From Osedax fenrisi (lineage: Eukaryota > Annelida > Polychaeta > Sabellida > Siboglinidae), in assembly GCA_964019155.1 (NCBI GenBank), contig OZ025241.1, positions 26,738,059-26,802,058 of the forward strand: a stretch of 64,000 nucleotides of DNA, written 5' to 3'. This document shows positions 1 through 13,600 of this stretch, piece by piece. The stretch's first letter is position 1, and every line of letters starts with the position of its first letter. A program made the position numbers and the translations under genes. The notes below the pieces were generated by a model. That model had not been told where the DNA came from. It saw only the letters and a program-made list of their open reading frames with translations, and made no database searches.

Positions 1-984
1 ATTAGAGGAAAAATATAAAAAAAATATAAAAAAAATAAAAAAATATATTATTTTAATTATCCAAAAATATTTTAAAAATATAAATATATTTCAAAATATA
101 TTTTTAAAAAATGTTGAAAAATATTTTTTATAAATTTTACAAATATTTTAAAATATAATATAATATAGTAGAGCGGAAATCAATTATGCTCATACATTAT
201 TTATTATATACAATCACTATTTATCTTAAATTAATTAAATAAAGTTATTTAAAATTATATTTAATAGAGTTAAAAATGTTGTTCCAAAGAAACTAAGTTA
301 ACTAAATTTCCTAAATTGGCTAAATTGGATTTTAAATATTTTTTTTGTATTATTTAAATTTATATGTTTTCTAACGCATTTTTTGAGCTCACATTTAGCT
401 CACATTTAGTAACAGATAACATGAAAATAGTATCAGTCCGATTCTTACTAATACTTTAGTGTATCAGTCCGATTCTTACAAAATTTTAGGTGTAGTATCA
501 GTCCGGATTTTTTTTTTTAAAACAGGTATCAGTCGAAAACCAAATTTATCAGTCTGAAGTCCGGTTGCAACACTAATATATATTATTACATGTATTTTTT
601 GATAAATATGGTAAATTGTGTATTATAGTAAATTCTATGATACGTGATACAATAAATTATATGAATTAACTTTTAGAGGATTTGTTTTTAACTTATATTA
701 TTTTGTATGAAATATATAGAATATAACTAAAAATATAAATGCAATAAAAAAATATTGCATTGATATTTAAAATTGATGAATAAAATTAGGAATTATATTA
801 AATTTATGAAAACTAATATATATATATATAATATATTATTTATTAATAATTTCAGCTATATTTCCGTTATTGGATATTCAAATATTGTAAATGCTTTTTT
901 TCGGAAATATAAGAATTTTCGAGACATGGTATATATCATTTGGATAACTAACATATCTATTTTCTAATAACATTATTATTTCAG
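1..984. other. AT-rich DNA, no gene recognised
   Basis: Very AT-rich sequence with poly-A/T runs. An open frame from 773 (64 codons, low-complexity, no family match) could be an upstream exon of the gene beginning at 985, but it has no convincing splice donor and I do not call it. A short MITE-like repeat lies at about 430-575 and is listed separately. Confidence 0.5.
430..575. mobile_element. MITE-like repeat with GTATCAGTCCGA motif array
   Basis: Four copies of a GTATCAGT(C)CGA-like motif are followed by an end reading GGTTGCAACACTA. Reverse-complemented this is TAGTGTTGCAACC, which resembles the termini of the 9.3-kb element at 20017-29356 (TAGTGCTGTAAAT) and of the short element at 59772-59921 (TAGTGATGCAATC). 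I infer a small non-autonomous hAT-like element or remnant. The left end is not sharply defined and no target duplication could be read. Confidence 0.4.
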
Positions 985-3298
985 GACGAATTTCGTAAAT
1001 CTGTAAAAAAGCGAATGCTATATCTCAATTGTAAACTTCCTGAACAAATGGACCCATCTATTAAAAGCAAGTTTGCACAGAGACATTATCCAATTATAAA
1101 AAATGTATACAATTATAATACTGGTGCTATGATAAAACATGATAACAATTTGGAGATTATTATAAAACAAGAAAATGAAAGGCTTACTTCAATTCAGGTT
1201 ATTTATAAGATTGAGATATTACTCTATTTATGTTGTTTATAATACAAGACATATGCGGTGGGCAGGGTTCCATTATTTTTACCGGAAAAAAATAGGACAA
1301 GCGTATAAAACCTATCTTTACCATATTAATTTACAGTCAAAATAGTCAATACTCGATGTACCCAAAAAATCTAATACATTTTAAAAGAAAAATTGTATTG
1401 CAATTTAAAGTAATATTAATGCATTTACCTATTTTACCTATCAACATTTTATGGTTAATTAATTAGCAGCCTTATTTGATTATTTAACCGACATTTTGTG
1501 CACTCTGGATTCATACTGTATTTTTAGGTCTGCCACCTTTATTCATTTTGTAAAATTAACAAGTTGATGTAATGGGATAAATTTCATAAATAAAATATAA
1601 TCAATTTATTCTATAAGATCATATAATTGCACAATGAAAATATTACTATTGTAAAAATTGTATATGTTTTTTTAACTTTATTGAATTTTATTTACATAAA
1701 AATAAATATTCTATTTTGTATTTTATATTTATATATATAAATAATTAACAATATCTATTTAAATATCATGGTATACAATCAAACAATGAATACATTCAAA
1801 TAATTTGTAAATGAAAATATTATTAGATATATTGTTTAATATATATATATTTTATTAATATAATTTTAATAATATATTATAATTTTTTTTACAATATTAC
1901 ATTTTACTTATATAAAGTACTGAAAAATAAATATATTATTGACTTATTTACTCATTTATTTAAATTTCAATATCATATTATTTATTAAAAAAAATTGTAT
2001 CTTTAAAAGTTGTTTCAACAAAAATATGAAAAATCCTATAAAATGATTTTAATTTAGTATATTATCTATCACATATAAAATATATACATAATTATTATTA
2101 TTATCAGATTTAGGCAATGCCAGGGTAATTATAGCAGTGTAGCTTATCGAGACAATTACCCCTAATAATAATATAATAATATATAATTATAAATTATATA
2201 GACAATATGAGGTTTAAATATATAGGTAATATTAGATTTAATTATATAGATAAAAATAATTTTATATCATAGCAAAAATTTGTTTGTACCGGACAGGTTA
2301 TTACCGATTATTACCATAGGCTGTAAAAACCTATGAAATGAACACTGTCTGTGTGTATGGCTTATATTATGTTCAATTGTCCAATCCATAACAGTGCCCA
2401 CAGCATATTACAATACTTGGCTATATCATCCTTTATATATATTATAAAACTGAAAACAAAAATTCATTTTTTATATTTTATTAATATACAATTTTTATTT
2501 AAGTAAATTTAATTAAAAGTTATTTATCTCAGTTTGATAGACGTTACACATTTATAGAATACATGTGTAATCATAATATAGTTGTCTTTATATCCACCCT
2601 AATAGTTTGTATATCATTGTAATATATCTATTGATTTCAAATTGTGTAAGTGCTAAATTCTTAGCTTAACTATTATATATTTGATGGGTGACAATAACGG
2701 GGAATATGCGGTGATATTATTTTGAAGCATTTTAGGAAGAACAATCATATTACTATTATAAACAGAAAACTAACAGAAAATAAATTACAATTCTTAGATA
2801 TATATATATATATATATATATATTCATATTCATATAAATCCATCACTAGGCATTAGAAAATTACCAAGAGAATAATTATTATGAAAATAAACAATTACTG
2901 AGTGATACATTGGAACACAGAAAACATATTATTGGAACACAAACTATTAAAGAAATATTATTAATATATCCGTGTTTGCTATCTCCAGAAATTGTGAGTA
3001 TTTATATTGTATTTAAAGTTTTATTTCTAATTTATAATTATACATAGATAAAAATAGAAATTGAATTACTATTTAACAAAGAAATTATTGATCTCGAAAA
3101 ATTCCGATCTAAAATACTGTACTCAAATTTTAATATATTGAAAGTGTTAAAAAAAAAGAAACATTGGTACGTATATATTATATTTATAATTATCTTAATT
3201 ATATAATTACAATATTTACAGTTTATATGTTGAATATTCCGATGCATATAAATTATTAGATAATGAAACATTACGAGAAGGTAATATTATACTTCATA

Positions 3299-3361
<63 letters not shown>

Positions 3362-3682
3362 TTTATTCCTTTAGAACTTTCACTGAAATATTTCTTTAAA
3401 GGAGTACATATTCTATTGTCTAATTCTGGTGAATTATTTGAAGATCGAAGAACTGGAGTGAACATGCATGATAATATATACAAAACTCTTTTGGATGATG
3501 TGCTATTTTATTTTACTTTTAATATTACCGAATCATTATTTTTTACAGCTTTATTATATTTTATTTTTAATTCAAAATTTATTATAAACAGATCTTTTTT
3601 TAAAGTTATATGTAATATGTTAAATTTACCAGTTGTACTATCTCGAAACGAAAAAACGATTTTGAATATAATAAATAGATAA
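985..3682 (+). CDS. Unrecognised spliced gene, 3' part (5 exons seen)
   Basis: Exons 985-1197, 2850-2993, 3048-3166, 3222-3280 and 3375-3682 have AG/GT borders and matching phases (0, 0, 2, 1), giving about 280 residues ending in TAA at 3680-3682. The first exon called starts in phase 0 right after an acceptor, so the N terminus lies upstream, possibly outside the window. The product is Lys/Asn-rich with a helical, charged N-terminal part (DEFRKSVKKR, KSKFAQRHYP), a middle IKEILLIYPCLLSPEI stretch and a hydrophobic C-terminal third (FYFTFNITESLFFTALLYF) that could be a membrane segment or buried helix. The middle stretch faintly recalls uncharacterised SAMD3-like invertebrate proteins with a TIxEILxxYPxL motif; this is recall only and weak. 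No catalytic motif seen. Function unknown. Confidence 0.6.
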
Positions 3683-4949
3683 AACATTATTTTAATTAAT
3701 TTAAATATAGTATTCATACTTCACATCTAAGCTGACTATCTTATTCTAATTGTTAGTAATACTATTTTCAATGGCATTTAAATTAATGTTACAATGAAAT
3801 GTAATTTAATACTGAAAACAAAATTATATATTCTAAATACAATGATACATGTTGAAGCAATAACCATGTGATTCCATGTATAACAAGTTTATCTTACTGT
3901 ATTTATATTATATACCTTTTCATTATAATAATATTATAATAGGTAACATATTATCACCAGCTATATTTGCTATATCTTAGGGTTATATAATAGTTACCCA
4001 GTAATATATAGTAAATATTTACCCAGCAGTAATAATATATTTATTATTGATATATAATAAATAATCTTACATAATTTAATTATAATATAGAATATAAGAA
4101 TATATGTATGTTACTTATACATATTTGAAAATATCAAGCATACACATTAATATACAGTTTAGCATGCATTATAATAGTATTGTACCTTTTCCTCATACTA
4201 ATATTGTACCTTTTCATTTAAATAATATTGTATATTTCCAGAATATTAATTGTGTACATTTTCAATATACTAATTGTATAGTAATGAGGTATCTCTTTAT
4301 CTAGCGATGAGGTTATATCTTTTGTTAAAAAGGTATAATAATATATTTTGTTAATTTAAAATATTATTCATATAGATTAACTTCTATTTATAATATGTGT
4401 TTTTTTTAGCAGTATAGAATACTTTATTTGTACTCATTGTACACTTATTACACACTTAAATAACTACTATAATATAACAATTTATTAATCAAGTAATGCA
4501 TTTCCATATTATGCTAGTATGTTTAATATTATATAAATAAAACCAGAATTGTATAAGAAATATAGTTAATTATATACTAAAGAAATATAAATGATAAGGA
4601 ATAATATGTGTCCTAAATATGTCTATGTTATACATTTATAAAATTAATAAATATTAAAAATTACCTTAGATAAATATTTGATCATAAATGTCTTCATTCA
4701 ACTGATGATAAACTCCTTATATATTTGTATTATTTCATAAAATAGCCTAAATTAATTATCAGCATTCCCCTACTTTTTATCTAAACAGAAATTGATTTAT
4801 ATATTTGTGTTTCTGTCTACACTATTAAAATATAGATAATAATGATAAGTCTCATCATAATCTGGTTTCAATAGACTATCATTATTATATTTACTAGATA
4901 GATACATTATATATTAGAATAATCTATATTAGGGGCTATATAGTATAAA

Positions 4950-5405
4950 CAAAGATGTGTTCTAAGGAATGATATAACACTTACGCGTAATCGTGTAATT
5001 CGAAATTTATATACAAAATACCCCAGTGCCACCTATAGCGGGTTACTTTTAGGAACTATGTGTTGTTTATAATGTAAATATGTATTTAACTATACACTTT
5101 TAAAATGTTAAATAATATGCTTTAAAGTAATATTTATATGATGAAAACTAAGTGTTAATTACTGATATATAACAAACAAATATGATATTTATGTTTTAAA
5201 TGCTAGAAGTATATATTTAGTAAGTAAAAGCTAATTTATATTGCATGTAATTTAATAGAGCACTGAAAACATTGTTTTATGCAAATAGAGCCGAACCTAA
5301 ATCTATTTCAGTAATTTCGATACTACTGCTAGCAGCAGCATTGGGTATTACTAAATTACGTTGCATGCATAGGGAGTGTTATATCTTTGCTTCGTAAAAT
5401 CTTTG
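4950..5405 (+). mobile_element. MITE copy 1 (partner at 54235-54688, inverted)
   Basis: This block of about 456 bp matches 54235-54688 in reverse orientation over nearly its whole length, including the internal stretch with GAGCCGAACCTAAATC and the stretch near the other end with GCCACCTATAGCGGGTTAC. Its ends are CAAAGAT...GATATAACAC and ...TGTTATATCTTTGCTTCG..AAAATCTTTG, i.e. inverted terminal repeats, with the left repeat degraded here. No open frame. A non-autonomous DNA transposon is the natural reading; superfamily not assigned. Confidence 0.7.
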
Positions 5406-6939
5406 GTACAACTATGCAGGCAATAACTGAATATTATTGCAATAGCTCAACACAATATTCGACCTATACCAGACTTCTATATAATACATTGTCAACTGGC
5501 TTTATAAATAATAGTATATGTACATTTGAGTTTGAAATACAGATATGTTGTATAATAATACAACCTTTTTCTATATATATATAACTATGTATACATATAA
5601 AAAGCTATAACAGTACTTGGAAATACAAACTAGTTGGTTATGTCAACAAATAATTATTATAAGATACATTATTCACTTTCTATGTTATTTTAACTTATAT
5701 AACGTAATATATAGAATAACATAATTATTCTAAGAAAATGCATCTGAAGCTTATCAATATATATATATAGGTATCCAAGATTCTATATCAAATAGTGTAG
5801 GTTATTATAATGTATATTTTTTAATGAAAATTATGTTTGATAAAATTATTTTTGGCTAATTATATCAAATGTTATCAATCTTTTGTTAGCTAGGAACATC
5901 TATATTGAAATATTAAAATAATAGTTTTAAAATATGAAAATTGATAGTATAAATAGCTTTATATTTATAATATAAATTATTATAATATAATATAAATTTA
6001 TATAACTATTACAAAAATATTGTGTACTATTTATAATGCATATTTTTATTTGAAATTTTAAACATAATTAACATATAAATAAATATGATATACGAAATTA
6101 TTGAAAAAAAATAAAAACTTAATTTGGTGAGGATCATGTACTATATTAAAAATGTAATTATGAGGAACTTGCATATAACATTGTTATACTATTGTTGACT
6201 ATAAGATTGTTATAATACTAACAAATCTGTTAGGAACTTTTAAAGTATAAAAAAATACTTTTATAATTACAAAATAACGTTTCTTCTAGACTATTATAAT
6301 ATTTCTCAGTACACTAATATCATATAATATCTGTATGTATATAGTATATGCAATCATGATATATATATATTCACTTACTTAGATTTTAATATATCAGATA
6401 GTAGACCATATAACAGCTTATTAGTACAAGTCACCATACAATTGTTAACTAATTAAACCATGTAATTGTTCACATCGATATTCTCATTGGTTATCACGAT
6501 GATGGTTGTGATGAATGCTTTATTAAGCATTACATTAGAGCCATGTTGTCCCGTTTGCCATGCCAGTTATATATACATATTGATATATTTATCTATTTAA
6601 TCTATTTAAAATATGAAAATATATTTCATATTTATCGGTAAATCAAATTTATATATATATATTTAATTCATAACATTATATCTTATCCATATATTAACAT
6701 TTATAATATTTCATATATAGTCTAAAAACATAATTGTGACATTAAATTTAAACATTTAAATAATACTATTATATAATATTCATTAAATAAATGACTAGAA
6801 ATATTTGAAATATTATCAATATATTATCAACATTTATGATTTTGAAACAGAATTTATATAGGGATTATTAAAAATTAAATTAGAAAATATAAACCAAGGA
6901 CTATTGTTAGAGCTATGTGGTTATAATAAGGACATGACT

Positions 6940-7250
6940 TTCTATCGCTATCTGCAATGGTTACTTTTTGTACTCCAAGCTATATAATTTTCAGTGGTAT
7001 ATTTAATTATATTTCAATGATTTATATAGGATATTTATTTGTCAAATAAAATGTATTCATATTTTTAAATTGTATTTATATATAAATATTTTAGTAAAAA
7101 TACAAATTTATTTATAAATCAGGTTTGAATTGAACGATTTTTTTATTATTATTTATGTCGACTTTCTAAATAATATAATGTGTATTAAATTATATTATGA
7201 ATTTAATATAATCATATTAAAAGCATTGATTGAAAAGTGAGTTTTTAAAT
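6940..7250 (+). repeat. Diverged dispersed repeat (related to 57010-57330)
   Basis: Shared blocks in the same order as the second copy include CTGCAATGGTTACTTTTTG versus GTGCAATGGTAACTTTTTG, then a TATTTAATTATATTTCAAT stretch, then a stretch around TTATTTATGTC(G/A)AC. Low-GC background lowers certainty, but the order of matches supports a common origin. Type of element unknown. Confidence 0.4.
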
Positions 7251-7365
7251 ATGCGTTAGCAGGCATTGTCCTGACCTAGGTTATATGTAAAAACTCCATC
7301 TATATCCTGAATGTGATGAAAGGATTCTATCAAATATAAATATCATATATTATATAGTATAAAGC

Positions 7366-7500
7366 AGCGATCACATCTAGCGATTTTGCTGCAAAATCGT
7401 CGAGACAGAATTATGCTTACTATTTTGCAGTAAAATAGTTAGAAAAATCGCAGAGATTTCGGCGGAGTGTTCACACCTAGCAAACATTTTATAGACTATT
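7366..7500. mobile_element. Possible MITE scar
   Basis: Two imperfect inverted segments flank this block: GCGATCACATCTAGCGATTTT on the left and AAAAATCGC...GTGTTCACACCTAGC on the right. This pattern is common at ends of non-autonomous DNA elements. No target duplication could be fixed and the assignment is tentative. Confidence 0.25.
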
Positions 7501-7620
7501 AGGATAGTACCACTGCTACTCTTCACTATTGTATATAAATATTGCAATTCATACAAAGATGTGTATATATATACACACAAGCACATACATACACATACAC
7601 ACATACATACATACATACAG

Positions 7621-10600
7621 ATATCAAACAACTGAAATCGCTACAGACGGAGATCATGAGAAACTCGTACCACAAGGGAAGTAAAACTGAACTCATGATG
7701 ACCTTGGAGTCATTGATCATCGATACTAAGAAACTGTCCACCATTGCCAGCAAGTTGTTGACCGCTAAGATTATTACCAGGTATTATGTAGTTCTTCTCC
7801 TAATATATAATCATATGTTCATATATAACTAATTGTACGTATTTTTAAAATTAAGTGAATATCGATGTTAATTTCAATGAATTAGATATGTAATATGTAA
7901 ACATATCTAGTAGTAGTATTATCGGTGGCAATGGTAGTGGTAGATTAGTATAGAATAAAGACCATCTGTTACCAACCAGTAACAGAGCGATAACAGTATG
8001 TACCTAATACCCGATACTTGTGTATGTGTGACATGGTGTCAGTACTGTAGGGGACTGTATTCCAGTTACTACACCAGTAATAGTCTAGTGATTAGAGGGT
8101 ATCGATGTAGATAGAGGTCATATAGAGGATAGCGATGTAGATAGAGGTCATATAGAGGGTAGTGATGTAGATAGAGGTCATATAGAGGGTAGCGATGTAG
8201 ATAGAGGTCATATAGAGGGTATCGATGTAGATAGAGGTCATATAGAGGGTATCGATGTAGATAGAGGTCATATAGAGGGTATCAATGTAGATAGAGGTCA
8301 TATAGAGGGTATCGATGTAGATAGAGGTCATATAGAGGGTATCGATGTAGATAGAAGTCATATAGAGGGTAGCGATGTAGATAGAGGTCATATAGAGGGT
8401 AGTGATGTAGATAGAGGTCATATAGAGGGTAGCGATGTAGATAGAGGTCATATAGAGGAGTGAGGTAGTCGGTCACTATATACTATCCTTCTATTATGTT
8501 ACAATCTCACCACTTCCACCCCATTAACTCTGAATCCCAGACATTTTTAATTAAATGTGAGAATAATGTATATTTAAAAAAAAGTGTACTAACCTTTTTA
8601 CAAAATGATTATTCGTATTCAAATTTTGATAATTATATATCAAAAGTTATATTTATTTTATAAAGTATATATTATATTATATAAATCTGGAAAAAAGATG
8701 GATTTTAATTATGATTCGTAATATTATACTTAATTAATTATAATAATTGTAATTAATTTTTAATTAAAAATAGTATCATATTTCAATAAATAAATACTCC
8801 ATAAAGATTAATGCGTTTTGGGATTCAGAGGGATAACATCACACTTCAACCCCTCCTTTTACTCCCTCCCCCAATTCCTGTAACCCCTACCCTCTCCTCT
8901 GCATCTGTAACCTCTTCACCTGTAACCCCTCCCCTTCATCCCTCCCGATTTCCCCCGCCCCCACAGAAGTGACAAAGACAACAAGAAGTATGCTGGGTAC
9001 AACAAGAACTCCACACACAATCGCATGTCTGTGCTTCAGTTTAACGGATTCATCAATCAGATCAACGCCCTTCCATGCTTAATACCTGAAACTATCAAAC
9101 TCAATGTTAGTATAGATTGTGTCTATATAGTATGTGTATACAGTTGGGGTTGTGTGGGGTATGTGAATACAGGTAATTAAATTACCTTTAGCTTTCATGT
9201 AGAGAATATTGCTAAAAATGTAATTAATATAACTTGTACATAGAAGCTTGTATGGTAATTATTTATTTTTATTGTCAATAAATATATATACATTATTACA
9301 TGATATTATCATAAACTAATGAATACACAACCCCACTACAGAAACTGAAGCAACAAGTGTTAGACTTCCACAGTGAGGCTGAGGAAGCGCTGAGTACAGA
9401 ACAACCTAATACTGAGAAGATTGATCAACTTATCGACTTCTCAGATGCCCTGGATGTTTACCTTCCCGACACCATTAAGCTTAAAGAGGTTAACAATAGG
9501 ACATACTGGAGAATATTTACTACATTATAAATTATTGAATATAACATTACGTTAAATTATAATTAAACATTTAATATGAAAAATATGTTCATAATTTGAT
9601 TTGTTATTTAAATAATTTCAACAACATAAAATGGCAATTATATTAAAATTATTTTTACAAATACTATTTGAATTTATATTATTATGATTTTGATAATTTT
9701 ATAATAATTCATAAATGTAATGTTAATAATATAATATTGTTATATATATATAATAATATATATTGTTACATGCATGGATATTTAGTCAACCACCATTTCC
9801 ACAATATCCTATATATAGATCACTCTGAAACACTAGTTCTATCATCATGACAGAGTGCATAGCTAGTACTGCTTATTAACATATAGAGCTGATGTATAGT
9901 ATGTGTTCTAACTGTATACAGAGATAATGTGCCTACTACACTTAATTAGGGGTAATAAATAGAGCATAATGGTAAATAAAGTAATAAAGAACCCAGTGTA
10001 TCTAGTGCAACAAGTGTATCATACAGTACCTTACGAGTCATTCTCTATGAGTCGTTCTCTGTGAGTCGTATTCTATGAGTCATTCTCTATGAGTCATACT
10101 CTATAAGTCGTTCTCTCTATGAGTCATACTATAGAACAACCTTGATCCTATATGATTAGTATATCACACAGTGTAGCATGCACAGGGTCCACTGTAAGTA
10201 CTTTAACCCCTTGATACCGGACACACAGATAAAGTTCCAATACGCCTGGTACCAGAAAGTCAACAAGAGACTGCACATGGACTTCTCCGACCAAGATTCA
10301 GTGGTTCCGGCCGGTAAAGGTCACATTAAACTGGACGAGATGCTTGACCTCATCAACGAAGGAACCCGCCTCTTCTCCTCCACCATATCATCCGATGTCT
10401 GCGAGTCTGCCCTTGAAACTCTTAAGGTTATTGCCTCCATTGTTTATCTTGCCTGTCCTGTAGTATTAGCACCATCAGTATACACTCCACCACCTTAACC
10501 ATCAGCACTATCAAATACATTACACCTACTAGTACCAACACTACTATTAGACCTACCACTACCATCATTAAACTATCACAATCAGTACAACTATTTATAA

Positions 10601-13600
10601 ATAGTCATACCGACTAGTTCCAATATTAGAACCACCCTCATTACCACTATCACCCACATTACCATCACCGATACCAATAACCACCCTACCCTCATCCTCG
10701 CTAAAACCTCTAGAACCCTCACCCCCAACACCCCCACAACTAACACATCACACTCCTATAGGTAATATATCAGAAGAGTGAAGTGTGCAACTTGAAGGCT
10801 AAGAAGGCACTTGTGCACAGGTTACGCTCTATTAGGGATGCATGCAATATTGTATAAGTTTAAGTTAACATCACCGCCATCAAAGATAACATTGTAATAA
10901 TCAGTAATGTTGGGTCTATACATTAGTATTTGAGTTGATCGAATAATGAAAAGAATACCACCCAACCCAACCATAACACAACTTAGAGTTTTGCTATTCA
11001 AACTTGTGTTCACAAATTATCAATACATTAGATATACTATCTGCTTGGTCTATATCAATGCTGCCAGCATCTTTATAACCTATTGTTTAAACATGAAACA
11101 CTCTGTCCATTGTTTTCATTATAGAAATACCTCGCTGTCAAATATTCCCCATTCCACTGAAATTCAAATACAATGATTTGAGCTATACAAGCTCTATTAT
11201 TATTGTTATTACGGATAGATTAGTAATGATATTATTCATAATTCTGTAAAAGTTAATTTTGGATAACATATAAAATGACTTATCAACTTAAACATAAACA
11301 TTTACCTGTAGCTCTACTGTAATTCATTGCCGCTAACATTACAGACCCCGCAACACAATTGAGATGATGAAGCAGGTGTTGAATCAAGCCCTAGATCTGC
11401 CCTACTCAGAAATGTCTGATGTGGTGAAGCTAGGAGAGGTGCTAGATAAGTCAGCGGCCTGGCTCTCTCAATACAAGAACATAGTGGTCTGTACCACCAC
11501 CACACCACATCACCCTTATATACTACACACTATCCACTTGACAATGATAACATTAGAATATTATAGTTTGTGTGTGAGAGAATATTGCAAGTTTTATCTG
11601 ATCAATAGTAATATTATATTACATATTACGATAAATTCTATTTTAATAATGTAACTAATTTTGTAAATTTCTAATATAATTGTAATTATTCGTTAAGAAA
11701 TAAGTTCATAAATTATTGTTTTAAAGCCTACAATTATGTTTAAAATACCCAACATATAATGTTCACACCCACATGCATATACACACGCAGATAAATAAGT
11801 CGCGTCACAGAAACGCCTACCTAAGCACACTAGAAGACATGGTAAAGGAAGGTAAAACAATCGCCGTACATCTAGACCCAATGGCTGGTATAGAGGTGCA
11901 GATTAACACCGCTAGGTCATGGAGAGATAGAGCTAGTCGTACCTTCATGAAGAAAAACTCCACTTCTCATCTCGTAGAGGTATGTATCACTCACACACGC
12001 ACACACATGCACACACTCACACACACACACTCGTGATAACTTTATCATTTAGATATCTATGTATGTAAACATATATATGTGCATTCAATTAAATCATATT
12101 TATATATGTTGTATAAAAACAAATAAAACCTATTACGTATATCTCAGAAACTTTCAAAAGTTCACTTTTTTATACACATCCAACTATTTTTAATGTATTA
12201 TTATTATTTTACATAATTTTACTGGTTGTTTATCCTTTTAATTAATGAACACGTACACAATAATGGTAATAATACTTCAATTTTATAACAGATATATCGC
12301 TATTAAATATGTTTATATGTTAAGTTCAATAGAGTATGTTATCCTCTCTCTATAATACCCCTCCCTCGCCCTTCTAACCCCGTCACCCCTATGACAGATA
12401 TTGTCCCCGAGAACGGACATTGGTCAAAACGCCGCCATAAGACAGAGACGCAGCAAGAAGTGCGGCAAGAACGATAAAGTTGAAGTGTTACAGACTAATC
12501 TGCTCATGCGTAAACCCGATGACAATCTAGACCCTCATGATATGGTGGCCTCCTACAAGGAAGCTAAACGCATCGAAATAGAATGCATGAACGACGTACG
12601 CATCACAAACTATGAGAGACAGCGAGCTTTCAACGATCCACAAGGTGTCAGCACTGGAGCCGTAGCCGATACTAAGTTCTGTTTGTGTAGACGTGCCTTG
12701 TCCGGTCTGATGATTCAATGCGTGTTGTGTCGAGACTGCTATCATGGTCAGTGAAGAGGCTTGTCCACCTCCCTTGTCCACCTCCCTTGTCCACCTCTCT
12801 TGACAACCTCCCTTGTCCACCTCTCTTGACCACCCCACTTGACAACCTCCATTGTCCACCTCTCTAGCCCACTTATCTTGTCCACCTCTCTTGACCACTT
12901 CTCTTGACCACCCACTTAACTACCCCACTTGGCCACCCACTTAACCACCTCCATTCAAAGAACACATATCAAGGACAGGTACAATATTCATCATAATCTA
13001 TGGAAATGTTAATTAAAAACATTAATTGTGAGTTTTTATATTTCATGTGTTGGTATATAGTGTAAACTAAATAGTTTCAGGACATTTAGGTTCAATATTT
13101 TATAAATAGTATAATATGACAAATAAAATATATTTTATTAAGTTAAATTTATTATTTTATAAGGTTTTTTTATTAAATTTATTCAATTAACTAGAATTAA
13201 ATTATTATATATATAATTATTGTAATATGATTGGTAGGGTCTGATGTGAATACCATTAATAAACAATATAGTATATTGAATATATCAGATTTTTGTTATC
13301 GCGACAGATTCCTGCCTCCCGATATCAACAAGGCTGGGTCATCAACTGTCAGATTATCAGAAACTAGTCAAGGCAGGAGAATGTAAAGTGGTCAACGATA
13401 TCTACTATCTTTGTCCTCGGTGTCATAGGTCAAGGAGACCTCGTATCGAAACCATTCTCTCACTTCTAGTCTCTCTACAGGTTAGTGAGACTGTGACATT
13501 GAAATATCTAATTCTAGTTATGTGTAATGGAGCTGCAAAGTATGATGAACAGAATATAATGATTGCAATAATATAGACCAGGCACAATTACTTGTACTAA

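Larger units (their letters stand above)
3683..7620. other. AT-rich gap between unknown gene and KDM5 exons
   Basis: About 3.9 kb with (TA)n stretches and no exon I could support on either strand. It contains a MITE (4950-5405), a dispersed repeat (about 6940-7250, related to 57010-57330), a possible MITE scar at about 7366-7500 and a CA/TA-rich tract up to the KDM5 acceptor at 7619-7620. The missing KDM5 front exons (JmjN, ARID, JmjC, C5HC2) are not here. Confidence 0.55.

Noticed and set aside
8092..8451. 30-bp repeat array considered as CRISPR or as a repeat protein gene
   Set aside because: Units are directly adjacent with no spacers, lie in a KDM5 intron of a eukaryotic gene and have no start context or neighbours supporting a gene.
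10774..10820. Alternative shorter KDM5 exon starting at 10774
   Set aside because: Also in phase, but starting at 10762 keeps the spacing found in human KDM5; not excluded.
12527..12898. Minus-strand 123-codon frame
   Set aside because: Antisense of the KDM5 PHD2 exon plus the CCACCTCCC minisatellite.
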